From the NCBI GenBank assembly GCA_015345905.1, contig JADDTR010000007.1, positions 248,001-312,000 of the forward strand: DNA of 64,000 nt. Direction: 5' to 3'. Numbering within the stretch: position 1 is the first letter of the stretch; every line of letters starts with the position of its first letter. Both the position numbers and the translations under genes were made by a program. The DNA comes from Aotearoamyces nothofagi (taxonomy: Eukaryota > Ascomycota > Leotiomycetes > Leotiales > Tympanidaceae). Under the pieces are notes generated by a model. The model had not been told where the DNA came from. It did not search any database and was given only the letters and a program-made list of their open reading frames with translations. This document shows, piece by piece, positions 36,137 through 48,402 of this stretch.

Positions 36137-37295
36137 TTATAGCTTGCTGCTGGGGATAATGAGCGCAGACGCCTTCTGTAGGGTTTGCTCGGCATCACGC
36201 TCAATCCGCTTAACCAGCTCTTCGCAAGATGGGATATCATGTATAAGACCAATGACCTGACCTGCAGTCCAAACCTACAACAGAGTTAGCAATATTCCTG
36301 TTTTCTAGAAATCGGAAACCTACGCCATAATCTGGATCACCGTTGATGAAGACCTGTCTACCCCGTTTCCCGCTGACCCACGGGGCAACTTCCTCGAACT
36401 TGCCAGTGGTGCTCTCCTTTTCAATTCTCACCGCTTCCTTCGAGACTTTGTTTTTATATAATCGGCTTGTATTCTTCCACCTTCGGAGAACCAGTTCCGT
36501 GTCTGTCTCTTGTGCCTTGACGATCTCTTCTTTGATGTTCTGGTGGATGGGTGCCTCAATAGTGCACATGAATCGCGTTCCCATATTGATCCCTTCGGCA
36601 CCCAAACTTAATGCTGCTGCGAGACCTTGTCCGTCTGCGAAGCCACCTGATGCAATAAATGGAACCTTCAGCGATTGTCTGGCTCGGCTCAGGAGGATGA
36701 AGTTCGTGATGTCAGACTCGCCGACGTGACCAGCGCACTCAAATCTATATTGCAGCGGTCAGATGGTGTTACACAGTTTATTATCATGGGAGTTTCTTAC
36801 CCGTCAATGCTCAAGAAATCCACACCTAGGTTTATGGCGCTTTGTGCATGTCTGATTGTAGTACACTTGTGTAGGATTATCGTACCGACTGCCTTCAGCT
36901 GTTTGATGACGGGGCCAGGACTGTTGCCAGCTGTTTCCACAATCTTGATGCCTTCATCAATCACGACCTGTGCATATGCACCATAATCCGGAGGAACCAT
37001 TGCAGGGAGGAGGGTGATATTGACTCCGAATGGGTTGCTCGTTAGCTTCTTACATCGTCGGATCTCGTTTCGCAGGTCTTCTGGTGTCGGCTGGGTGAGA
37101 GCTGTGAGGATTCCCAATCCCCCGGCATTGCTGACTGCTGATGCAAGCTCTGCGTATCCAACCCATTGCATACCACCTTGGACAACAGGAACTGAGAGAA
37201 CGTATCTGTTAGCATGCTTTGCGCAGATTCATTTTGTCTCTATAGCACGTACTTTTGATCCCTAGGGTACGAGTGAGCTTGGTATTGAAAGGCAT
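36137..37295 (-). CDS. Nitronate monooxygenase (2-nitropropane dioxygenase type)
   Basis: Four minus-strand exons: 37253-37295, 36801-37191, 36324-36744 and 36137-36274; 330 residues. The enzyme uses FMN and O2 to oxidise alkyl nitronates such as the toxin propionate-3-nitronate. Seen: the N-terminal VVQGGMQWVG, SNAGGLGILTAL, PFGVNITLLP, FECAGHVGESD with the catalytic His, and the FMN-phosphate region SGGFADGQGLAAALSLGAEG followed by GTRFMCTIEAP. The first splice can join in two ways. GIK|IPVVQGG (intron 37192-37252) matches the family best. A shifted donor and acceptor would give a slightly longer in-frame variant reading YVLSVPVVQ. Confidence 0.92.
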
Positions 37296-40200
37296 GATTT
37301 CGAAGATGCCACAAGGGAGAAATGACAACAAAGGCCGCGCAGTATTGGAGTAAGAATTTGGAAAGGAATTTGGAAAGGAATTTGTAAATTCACAAGGTCA
37401 TGGAGGTAAAAAGGTCTCTTGTCGGCATGTCGGTCAGCCACGGGCTATCAGATGCTTCCCCCACGATCTAGCCCCAGCCTGCCGAGGTTCCCCAAGAAAC
37501 TGTGAATGCCGGATTATCATATCCACCCGGCATGCCGTATTAACGTATTGTACCATACCTGAGGCACCTAGTTACCTAGGTTACCTCGTCCCGTGACAGT
37601 GTCGAAACTTTCAGAGTCCCATGGCGATTACGGAATCCCATCATTCCACGGAGAAAAATAAGGCATGGTAGGCAATGGGTGTCCTAAGTTAAACCTGCTC
37701 TGTACCTGGATATACATCCTGCATCACGTGAACACCATGGGTCATGGTTGATCCGGCGATCTCGCAAACGAACAGAGGTTGAAAGCGCGAAAGCTCCGGA
37801 CTGAGCGACAATGGATGAAACGATCCAAGCTTAGTGGAACGCGGCATGGGGTTTCCGTGCTCCCCGAGTTCCTGGCCAGACAGCCCCGTCTCCATCCGCG
37901 AGTTACAACAGCGTCGTGAGCGTCTACTTGTACGAGGCGGCCGTCACCGTCTACATAGTACACTGTACGCTATACATAAACCCTGCCTGCACCTCTGAAG
38001 CGTCAATATGGGTGCGTGGCTCAACCCAGTGCCGGTAATTCATGCCACCTTTGGCGCATCAAGTGTTTACACGTCAACGTTCACGAATGCTCGAACGCCT
38101 TGTCCCAGATCTTGCGAACCCTCGATCATACGAGATTTCCGGTGCGGGAGGGGGAAGTACAACACATCTGCATGATGCAATTTCAGATGCACTCTTCCCA
38201 ACTCCTCTGTCCTTTCCATGGCATCTTCTCGTGTGCTGTCGAAGAGTAAGGGTACATATCCGGCCTCAGGTAGGATGCGAAACTTGTCCTCCTCAGATGA
38301 TGCCAACGCAGCCAGCGCAACCATAATATCCGCCCAAGGTCACACCGTCAGCCGTGCAGTACTTACCTGTCTGTACTCGTCGAGCCTCAGTTTTGCCGTT
38401 TAAGGGAAGATCAGCGGGCTTTGGGCATTATACGCTCCAAGCTCTAGTACAGTACAGTATTGCGATGTCGTTTTACATATTTTCAGCTTAGTTAGGACAC
38501 TTGTCTCCATCTCTTAGCCCTCTACGCCGTCATCATCTGTACTCGTAGGGCGAGGTCGCAAAACCCCAGTCCTTTGGATCCACGATATCATCTATAAAAC
38601 CATCAGCGGGTGCGACAAGCGTGTTTTGCTTGAGGCTGGAGGAAGCAGAACCCTGGTAGTACTAGCCCTGGTACCGTTTCGAGCCCTGGCTATGGTATGT
38701 GGGATCCAACAGGCACAGACCAGGCCTCTCTGTACTGGCCCCGTACGTCTTAGTAGTCTCTACTTACCTACCTCGCACACACAGAAATTGTATTCATCGA
38801 ATCCTGGAATGACCATATGAGTCCGAGATTCTCCTGCCACTTGCCATGGACGCAAGGGAGCAGACGTCAACGGCGGTGTATCTAACTGACCTGATCACGA
38901 TGACAGGAACGCAGAGTTTATAAGCGCATCAAGTATAGGCTTCGGAAGGCTCGCGGTGTCTATGTGCTTTTCCGCTGCAGGATGCCGACTCGATCAACTT
39001 GCCGCGATCTGCCACTGTCTGTTCTGACGGTACAAGGGGGAAGCTTGATGCACGAGATCGGCGGGAGATCATTGAAACTATGATACCAATCCGTGCTGAC
39101 AGGGGATTTGTTCTGCACGCCGCGAACCGACATATAGTGAAGCAACGAGCACCCGCATACAAGACATGGAGCCAGGTACATTACCGTCTTTACCCTATCA
39201 CTAGTGCTTCCGACGTCGTCCTCTGCAGAAGCCTTCTTGGGGCCATTTGGCATCCTTGAGATCTTTGATTCTTGCAAGATGACCTGTCACAATCTTAGAA
39301 GATATACAGTAGACAGGTGCCCCAAGTATAGCACACGGCCGAACAATTGAGAAAGTTGGGACGGGAACAGGAATTCCCGTCAAATACCTGTAGTTTGTAC
39401 CGTTCCAATCTACGGCCGCTTGGAAGCGCATGCATGCGCGCACTCACGCGAGCTGGAGACTGCCGGGATTTGCTAGCATAATGTATTTTGAGAAAGGGGG
39501 GTCAATTTATGCATTGTATGGGCAAAAGTGAACGGAGACTCTTCCAAGTCCTTCCAGATATCCCAGTATTCTACTCCGTATTGCACTGCGCAATAATGCC
39601 GACTGGCGTCCGGCACCTACGGATATCCCGACATCTTGTCTTCTGGAACTCTGGCCCTATCCCCACCCCACTCATTGTTTCTTTCAAGCTCAATCGTGCC
39701 GTGCCAATGAATCCACCCACCATGCCCGGGGAGCCATTGGCTAACGTCTTGAAAGCCGATACATATGTCCTCGTCGACGGCCCTTGACCGCCCTATACAC
39801 CAGGTTCACGTATCCTGTTATACCACTCGAGCCTACCGCGACTATGATTCACAAGTCAGAAATCGAGTGTTGTCATGCATTCGGCCTTGCCAGTTTGTCT
39901 CAAGCCCCAAATTGCTTTTTCCCGTGCCGATTCACTGGCACATGAGCTGTTGAAGCCGTGGAAGACAGACAGCACACACTCGGGCCTCAACAGACTCGGG
40001 CCATCGACGTTACTTCTTTTGAGCTCTCTAATCTCTGGCTGATATGCACAGTGCCGAGACCAAGCTACGTCCCTCTCCGTGTTGCCGTATGCATGGTTGC
40101 GCAAATGCAAAAGCTATCTTCTCACACTCTGCCACATATTTTTTTTACAACACCTCACGGTCACACTGTCCTCGTTCGTGCTCTCACTCAAGAAGTATAA

Positions 40201-40318
40201 GAATCTCTGTCTCCTCTTCAAGTCATACTGTCTCTATCCACAATCAAGTTTCCTCAGCCAAAACCATATTTCCTTCTTTCACCGACACTTGTGTTTAACT
40301 GCCTTCCATTGATCGAGA
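37296..40318. other. 3-kb gene-poor region
   Basis: No confident gene. Composition is ordinary and frames are short. The best candidate is a minus-strand frame, ATG 38324 to stop 38067, 85 codons (starts MVALAALASSEEDKF, contains GYVPLLFDSTREDAMER). It reads like protein but matches no family I recognise and may be one exon of a degraded or lineage-specific gene. The last 200 bp are rich in C, T and A and probably include the leader of the dsRBD gene. Confidence 0.5.
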
Positions 40319-40725
40319 ATGTCTTTCTCAAGCTCTAGCTCGTCTTCCAGCTCATGGCAGGAGAGGCTACAGGGTAAGCCATACATTGCGGAGCAAGCAT
40401 TGACTATCATCCCAGAGCTAATGTATCGCAGAAAAGTGCCGTGATGCCCAGATCAATCCACCAGTCTTTACTATTTTATCAGACAGACGAGGTATGCATT
40501 CGCATTCGCATATAGCAGTCGAGCACACGCACTAATATGGGGACAATAGGAGGCCGCACCGCGTGGTCCAGCACAGTCACAGTTTCCGGTCAGAACATAG
40601 CAGCACGGTACTGGTACGACGGGCAGTACCTCAACAATGCCAAAGAAGATGCAGCGGAGGTCGCTCTCAAGCTCCTCGGCGGCTCGAGCCCTACATCTCC
40701 GACGCAGAGTCGAGGTGGATGGTAG
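40319..40725 (+). CDS. Small single-domain dsRNA-binding (dsRBD) protein
   Basis: Three small exons, 40319-40373, 40432-40491 and 40550-40725, give 96 residues; introns are 58 nt each with proper GT and AG ends. After MSF and a nine-serine run, almost the whole protein is one alpha-beta-beta-beta-alpha dsRBD: WQERLQEKCRDAQINPP (helix 1), VFTILSDRRGGRTAWSSTVTV and QNIAARYWYDGQY (strands), then NNAKEDAAEVALKLLG (helix 2, where the fold has its conserved Lys-Ala pattern). The tail is SPTSPTQSRGGW. The exon joins fall inside the fold and each restores the domain, which argues strongly that the model is real. Function is unknown; a single dsRBD may bind structured RNA or mediate protein contacts. 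It lies 632 bp before uS7m on the same strand. Confidence 0.82.
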
Positions 40726-41357
40726 CCAAGGGCCCGCCTTCCAAATGAGAAAGAGGATATGTGCTCTCTCATGAGTCGACCTGTAGAATATGCTGCGGGG
40801 TTGATGGCAAATGCGATGTTGGGAAATATGGATATGGCGCATTGGAACCGGCGTCTGGGATTGCTGTAGTTCATTATACGGGCGTGGGTCATTTTAGATG
40901 TAACGTCTGTACAGAACAACAGGAACAAAGAGTGTAAAAGTTTTCTGGCACTGATAGGATGGTCTATTCAAGAATAGTCCTACCGGCTTGCTTCATTAGA
41001 TGAACTATTCCTTCACTGTGAAGATCTTTGCTGTTGCCTTGAAGAAGAGAGTCCGAGACCGTCGAGACTGTCGAGACTGTGAATCCTAAAACATTGTATA
41101 TGCGATTTGAATTCTAGAAACAATGTGACATCATCGGTAGGTTTGATTCTGGGAACTTTGATGTTCGTTACCTAATCAAGGCAGATGGTGCGCTAATCAT
41201 CGTGAAGTGGTCATCATGTCATACTTCTTCAGTCCTGGTTTCACTGCAGGTCGATCAATTGCCTTATATTTAAGGCACAAATACGAATATATTAATGACC
41301 TACTGCTCCCCGAAGTCACGAAAATGTCGTCAGAGCTGTACAAGTACCAAGACAACG
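40726..41357. other. Intergenic region dsRBD gene / uS7m
   Basis: Holds the dsRBD gene 3' end and the uS7m promoter. A 10-bp unit (GTCGAGACTG-like) is doubled near 41060. Nothing else is evident. Confidence 0.55.
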
Positions 41358-42530
41358 ATGCCTCCACGATTAAACTTCCGTACTGCAAGCCGATCACTGT
41401 CTGTGTGGACGAGGCCTTCAATTGCCCCTCGAACACCTATAGGGCTTCGGATAGCCTCATATAGAGGCTTCGCCGACGAAAAGACGCCGAAGCCCACAGC
41501 AGGCCCAAACCAAGACCTACTTGGCCATGTGAGCGAAGAAGCCGCAGCGGTTGGGGAAGTGACTGGGGAGACAAAGCCTGATCTCGAGCAAGGAACCCCA
41601 GTGAAAGAGGTGTGTCATCATATCCATCTTGCAGCACGAACTGTCATTGTGCTATTTGCACTCTATTCAATAGGCAAAGCTGACTCTCGCTGCGATAGAT
41701 ACTGGAAAGAGACCAAGAGAGCAAGGAAAAGGCGCCCAAAGTTATCCAGGAGGAAATAGACAACAGCAAAGATGCTTCTTCGGTTTCATTCGATAATCTA
41801 TTGGCGTTAGGGCAGATTGAAGCAATTGCTTCAGGAGGACAGACTGATGACGCAGTCACCGTCGGTCATAAGTTCGGCGTGCCAGATCTACCGCTACATC
41901 CAAATGCCAATCTTAAATACCGATATGATCCTGTGGTATCACAAGTTACAAATCTCCTCATGAAGGATGGCAAATTGAGCGTTGCCCAAAGAGTATGCTC
42001 TTCAATCATTGTCCTTCTGAGACGTCATTTGTGCAATATCTCCAACTATAATTAATGGGTAGCTAACATATTAAACTTGCTAGAATATGTCCTTCATTTT
42101 AAACTATCTTCGAACCGCATCACCTCCTACGCCTAGCCCATCACGACCTTTGCTGCCTGGTGCACCGCCGCCATCTCACCTCCCTTTAAACCCTATACTT
42201 TACCTCACTCTCGCGATTGACTCTGTTGCGCCTTTACTTCGCATCCGGTCCCAGAAGGGTGCTGCGGGTGGAGGAGCGGCACTTCAGATTCCAGTCCCTC
42301 TGGGCCTGCGACAACGACGGAGACAAGCTGTTAAATGGATTCTTGATGCTGCTAGCAAGAAAAAGTCGCGAGGTAGCGGCAGGGGACAGTTTGCACAGAG
42401 GGTCGCAGAGGAAATTGTGAGTGTGGTGGAGGGAAAGAGCTCAGCGTGGGATCGGAGAGGCCTGGTACACAAGACAGGGACCGGTGCGAGAGCAAATCTG
42501 AATTACAGCAACCAGTTCAGGAGGCGGTGA
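41358..42530 (+). CDS. rsm7: Mitochondrial small-subunit ribosomal protein uS7m
   Basis: Three exons, 41358-41609, 41699-41992 and 42084-42530, 330 residues. uS7 binds the 3' domain of the small rRNA and nucleates assembly of the subunit head. The N-terminus (MPPRLNFRTASRSLSVWTRP) is a typical mitochondrial presequence. The S7 domain fills the last 210 residues: DPVVSQVTNLLMKDGKLSVAQR, NPILYLTLAIDSVAPLLRIRS, ALQIPVPLGLRQRRRQAVKW and FAQRVAEEIVSVVEGKSSAW. Splices E|ILERD and AQR|NMSFIL keep the frame and the family sequence. Confidence 0.92.
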
Positions 42531-44522
42531 GAGTTGGACACTCTGTACAGTACACTGTAATATACATACAATATGAAAGCATTCAGCAGTTAATGACGAG
42601 GCCTATCAGTTTGGCCTGACGGAGCGCGTATAGATCATCACTGGCGTGACAGGAGCGTGCGCCAAGCAACGCACCTTGTCGTGTCACATGAAACAGAAAC
42701 GCTGTGAGTGGCGGAATAGTCAGTACTGTACAACATCAGTATGTGGTCGCACCCTGGTAATGGGGTGAATGCTGGCAGCTGGCACTCTCAATATCAAATT
42801 TGACATTTGACAGAGAGCCGGAACGCGCCCTTCACCGCTCAAGCCCATTACTTGAGCGATAAGAGAACCCGGCACTATACATACAGCTGCAAGGAGACAG
42901 GATAAAGGCTACAATGATGCAATCTCCAGAGGCACTGTCCTGTCTGCTCTGTACTGGACAAGGACGGTAAAGTCTAAAGGCGCGACACAAGCCATAAGCG
43001 ACTGAGCGCCAAATGTAAGACACGGGCGAAGAGACTTGGCAGCGTGCTGCGCCTTCCTTGGGTTGCAGTTGTTCGTTCATTGACAGAAGTGGAGGAGAAG
43101 GGATCTGCGTCTCTTTGGCTGGCCTTGCCTCTGTTGCTTTTTTAATATACATATATGTATAGACATCTACGTCTGGTGTTGGGCAGGCGAGGGCCGGAGA
43201 GACTTGCAATATAGCATGGCATTTATCATATTTATCATATAGCAGCATTGTGTAGAACGGTATCTGCAGAGAGATCTCTGTTCATATCTCCATGGGCATA
43301 CTCTACAAACGGACACCATGCAGCGTCGCATGCATCACGTTCACGCCATTTGTGCGTAAGCGTTCGGACAATCAAACGCACACCTGGAGGGGACTTGCTT
43401 CTTGGCAATGGACACATGCATGGCCTTTTGACCCTGATTCCCTGAGTAAATTCGGAGCAGGTGGACCGAGGGTGCCTTTTGGTTGGGCGAAGGCATGCGT
43501 GCACAATCGAGCCACCACAGTACACCTCTGTACTGTACCGTACGCGCACCGTGTATGTATATGCCTCTTCGCGCTCTGCTCTTTGAGGGCTCGATATCGG
43601 GTCAGTGCCATACCACCTACAGCCCCTCTCTCTCTGTGAAGCCTGCCAGCCTGCCAGCCTGCCAGCCTGCCAGCATCTATCACCACCTGCAGGTACACCT
43701 ACAGGACCAACTACACCAACGGAAGTCCCCTACTGCCCTCGACCGTGTATGCCCTCCGTCGGTCGTCGTTATCTGGTTGACATAGGTCCATCATTGCCGA
43801 TTCCCCAGTCGCGCTAAGCATAGTTCACGGGCACTTGATTTGCGGGGATCAGCTCTGGATGCGGCAGTACCTGTAGCTACCCAGCTTCCTTCTCTACGTG
43901 CACGAACTCCCCTCTTCCGCGAGAGCAGCACTGTTGCTGCTTCAGACAACATAAAGCATCGCCACGTCCTCATTAGAGAGCCCTGTGGAGATCTAAAGTT
44001 TCTGGGGAAAAGGGGGTCTCCAAGAAGCCTAGGTGGCTGTGAATTAAATCCAAAAGCACGTGTTCGTGTAAATCATCAGAGGCAGCTCGTGCGCATTGAA
44101 GCAACAACTACGCCCCAATCAACCACCCGCTTCAGAAGGCGATATCTCCATACTGGATGCGAATATCAAAGGGGAGACAGCTTGAATTGCCTTTTTGCCA
44201 GCTGATATTTGCCTCGGAGCCAATTGCTAGGCCGCGAGCCATGACATGAGCCCAGCTGTCTCGGCCCCACTCAGCGCATGACTCCCGGCTACACGATGAA
44301 GCATTTCGTACAACAGCAACCACGACTACGAAACTTGACAACCCGATAGCAGGACTATATAGCAGGGCTGTGCTGCACTGGGCAAAGCTGTCTGGCTCTT
44401 ACGCCGCATTGAACCCACCGTACAACTCTCTCGGCGGGGAGAAGCTCGCTGTTTCCTGCAGAGCTAGATCTACATGAAAAGTGCAGAGTCCCGAGACGAC
44501 CGTTCCGCATTGACCCACAAAA
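42531..44522. other. 2-kb gene-poor region
   Basis: No gene is supported on either strand. It contains an 8-bp tandem repeat (listed separately) and the promoter of the universal-stress-protein gene at its right end. Confidence 0.5.
43641..43674. repeat. 8-bp tandem repeat, four copies
   Basis: GCCTGCCA is repeated four times, followed by a partial unit, in non-coding DNA. Confidence 0.85.
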
Positions 44523-46758
44523 ATGGCATACCAAACCATGTCGATGGAGGCCGCCCTGGACGAGGAGAGACTGAGTGTCCTGCAACTACTCGAAGGAAAG
44601 AATAAACATAGCCCACGCCCGCAGAGGGGATCAGAGAGCTCCGCCGGCCGACTGGGACGATCGTCCTCGCCATCCTCCGACCCTCGGTCGCCGGTAAGAA
44701 GCATGCTAGATGTTGACGAAGTTCCTACTATACGACATTCCTCGATCTCTGGCACGAACGTCGGTGTATCGAGCCCCCTACGAAACACTCCTATCCGGAG
44801 CATGCTGGACATCGATCCGGCACCGAACACTGAGTTAATAACAAGTGCGCAAACTTCTCCTACAGACACGAGCAATAAAAGTCGTAGCATCAATAGCAAT
44901 ACACATACGCGAAGCAAATCCGACGCTTCATCACAACCCACTGACCTTGGGTTGAGAGGTCTGCCTGACCGAAGCACGAAAGGAGACAAGACAGCAGACT
45001 ATCAATTCTCTGGCTATCTTCCCAGCAACCCTGGGGGACCAGTTGCTCCGAAACGAAATACTCTGGCCGGAAAGAAGTCGCCTACGATGACGAGTGCAAT
45101 GGCGGAGGTTGTGCGGGGGGAACTGGCCGCGTACAATTCCAAAGATAAAGGGCGACATCCAATCACAGGAAGTGGAGTAGGCCTTGGTTCTCACAAGTCC
45201 CCATCACCACATAATAGACTAGGGCTGCGGTCATCTTCACCAGGCCTGCTCCCAAGTCCTATTAATGCTAAAAAGGGAGACAAGAACAAGTTCGCTCTGG
45301 ACGACGGTACTATTGTTGATATGAATAGTGCATACAGGCGTCTCTCGGATGCCAACTTAGCTATTGCCGGGGGAAGCTTATCATCTCTCCCCAAAAGCCG
45401 GCAAAGAACAGGTAGTTTGGACGGGGAGAGTACTCGATTGGAGAAGGACTATGACTTTGAAGAAGATGGCGTAGTGGCTGATAGTAGCGATGAAGATCAT
45501 GCGCACAGCTCCGACGAGGAAGTTAACAGAGGGCGAAAGGCGGCATCGCACGATGAAACACCGGAAACAACAACGCTTGAAATGGGCCGCAGCACTGGAC
45601 CGAGGACGCCTCAGAGTTTAATGGCAGCAGCAGAAGAGGAGCGAAAGTCCAGTGCGCTTGACGTTTATTATTCTTTAACTAAGAATGAGCCTCGGAGACA
45701 GAAAGTTCGATCATTGCTTGAACCAGAGACCCCTATTATAGCAACTGGAGGTGCGAAAGCAATCAAGCATGGTATACATCCGACTAACGCCTTCGATTTG
45801 GGAGGGACGTCTGGCTTTAATACTCCTGTTGACTCTGATACCGAGGCGGATATCACAGATATAAAGCGAGCTCAGAAGTTATCTGTGCTTATGACTCCAA
45901 TCTCTTCAACTCCAGAAACGCATCGGTGCGTGCGTACGATTTACCGCGGCGATTTCAGCAAAATGCAGCAAGAAGCTGAGGACGACCAACGACGCGTGCG
46001 TAAATATCTGGTGGCTACTGATCTCAGTGATGAAGCCCAACATGCCCTTGAATGGACAATTGGAACTGTGCTCAGAGACGGAGACACTCTATTAGCAATC
46101 TACTGTGTTGACGAGGAAACTGGGATCGGGGGTTCTGAAGGGGTCCACAGTCCAGACGTCGGTCAGTCCATTACTGCTCAAGCAGCAACGATCGCCGCAA
46201 GCACCAACAAAGTCCATCCCGCAACCCTACCGCATGCACATCTTGTACCATTGTCACTTCGTGAAACCCATAGTGCAAGCGCTTCTCCTATGGGTCGTGA
46301 ACGAACTCACGCAGAACAAGAGCGATATCGCGCTGTGCAGGATATTACTGACCGTGTGTCAAAACTTCTCCGTAAGACCCGTCTCCAAGTCCGGGTCGTC
46401 ATTGAAGTCATTCATTGCAAGAGCCCCAAACATCTCATTACCGAAGTCATCGATTTCATCAATCCCACCCTCGTAATTCTCGGCAGCAGAGGCAGAAGCG
46501 CTCTCAAAGGGTTCGTTCCTCCCCTCTTTCTAACTAGAATCTATTCCTAATATAATTAATGATGCTAACTGTTGCCTCGACGATAGTGTTATCCTCGGTT
46601 CGTTCTCGAATTACCTAGTCACCAAGAGTTCTGTCCCTGTCATGGTTGCCAGGAAGAGGCTTCGGAAACATTCCAAGTATAAGAGGCCAAATGTGAGATT
46701 GACGAATAATTTGACGGGTATTAGTGGTAAAAGTCTAGCAAGCGCCAAGATTGATTGA
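44523..46758 (+). CDS. Universal stress protein (UspA) domain protein with long N-terminal extension
   Basis: Two exons, 44523-46510 and 46587-46758, 719 residues. The UspA fold starts near residue 492 (KYLVATDLSDEAQHALEW) and ends at the C-terminus. It keeps the ATP-binding pattern G-x2-G-x9-G-S across the splice (GSRGRSALKG|VILGSFSNYLV), so nucleotide binding is likely. A roughly 60-residue insert lies after the second strand (IYCVDEETGI). The N-terminal 490 residues are Ser/Pro/Lys-rich and probably disordered, with two copies of a [ST]P[VI]RSMLD[VI]D motif (about residues 56 and 89) and an acidic ADSSDEDHAHSSDEE patch. The intron donor is GTTCGT, weak but needed for the frame. The cellular role of this fungal class is not known to me. 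Confidence 0.88.
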
Positions 46759-48402
46759 GAAGATTTCGATCCATACTCGGGCTAAGGTTGCGGAAAGGAC
46801 TTTTCATCACAAAGATGAAAGATAGTGGGAGGCGAGATTTGCTTTTGCTTACACATACCTACGGCGGAGGCGTTGTCTTTTTAGAAGACCGATATTCTCC
46901 ACATGAACACTTTGCTTTGGGCAAACAATATAGCGCGGCGACGGCAAATTCAAGCCAAGGTTTAAAACCGGCGTTTCTATGGGAGTTAAAGCTTCAAGCA
47001 TTGCGAATAACAAGCATGCAATTAGTTAGTTTAACTATAAGACTTAATCGATATACAAGTCATTGCCAAACATGCAGTCTATTCTAGTCTGTCCTTTCTT
47101 CAACCCATTCCCACTCGTGTTATATTAGGCAAGTTCTGATTTCACGGCGAAGGTTCATAAACCCACCTCAGCACGCCCGGCGGCCCCAGGGCGCAATACT
47201 CGGGACGAGCCACAACCAATTGCAAGAAGGCGTCCTATCCTCTCTGCGATCAAGGAACCCCCGAATCGTCTCGCTGTCGAGATCGGCAAAGCCATTCTGC
47301 CTCTCGGGCTGGCTCAGCTACGCACGAGCTGAGGTTCCTAGGCACGCGCGCTGCCAGGCCGCGACATGGCTGCCGGGTTCGAGATTTCCCATCCCGGAGT
47401 ACCGAAGCGGCTCAACGCCTGCTGCGAAAACAAATTATGATCGAGTACCTCCTTTGACACCCAGCTGTTCTAGAGGGTGAGATTGAAAACATCCCCTTGC
47501 TGCAGAGAGCCTTGGGCATTCTTTTTCTGGGACGTCGCGAGGACATCTCGCTACGAGCCTTCTATCAGCAATGAAGTGTGGGAATGGCTGACAGCTGTTA
47601 AGGTCTTAGCCTTTGCCGAGTGAGGATGCTGGACAGTTTAAATTTCGACTAGCGGAGAGTTGGAGCTTCGAGTATAAGAATTCTGGTGGTCAAAAGATGA
47701 CGGACTACCTTCGCTCGTTTGCTGGCTCTTTGTTGCGTATTTGCAAGCTTTCGGGCAGGAACATCTATAGATCAGATCGCGTTCAAATTTGCACAGAGAA
47801 ATATTGTGTTAGTCTCACAATGTATATTACTGTACGAGGAAGAGAATGTAACATAAAAATCATCTCATCAATTTATAAAAACTTACGGTGAGACTTCGGA
47901 ATGCCTCGTTGAGATATTGTTAAAATCAAGAACAAGAAAACAAAAGAAGTTGCAAGGACGATAATACTCAAGAGTAATGAAGCCATGCAAAGCAAAGATC
48001 TACCCAGTCAGTCACGGAACACAAGATAATTATTTGAGTAGTTTTGCAATGTTTTTGTAAAATGTAATCTAGTAGTGTTGACGACAATCCCAGCTAAGCC
48101 ATGCCATATCATGACGTGAACGCCAAAGCCTAGAGAGGAGCCCATCAGGATCGCCCGAAGAGATGACGAGTAACGTCAACGAGCTTACAGGCTATAGCTC
48201 GGTCTATGAGTACATGTGAAGGAGAGCCAGAAACAGAAATGGCTGATCTTTGATTACCAGAAAGCCACTCCTTAACTTTTCCGAGCCGTTCATAGCAAAT
48301 GACAAATGATCAATAGTGAATTGTAAGAGCGTGACATAGAGAGTTCATTAAGCGTAGGATGTAGGTTTAGGTAGGCGAGCAATTGTATCAGAGAGTGAGC
48401 AG
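46759..48402. other. Intergenic region with a possible coding relic
   Basis: Convergent ends of the USP and PAB1 genes, about 1.6 kb. One plus-strand piece near 47468-47570 reads LEGEIENIPLLQRALGIL and continues for about 15 residues in protein-like composition. It has stops close by on both sides in the same frame, so it may be a remnant of a lost gene. No family is recognised. Nothing else is seen. Confidence 0.4.

Noticed and set aside
43641-43674. CRISPR-like or regulatory array
   Set aside because: The 8-bp units are directly adjacent without spacers in a fungal genome; it is a simple minisatellite.
47370-47400. tRNA-like GGGTTCGAGATTTCCC
   Set aside because: The T-arm does not pair properly and no acceptor stem, D arm or anticodon arm could be fitted around it.
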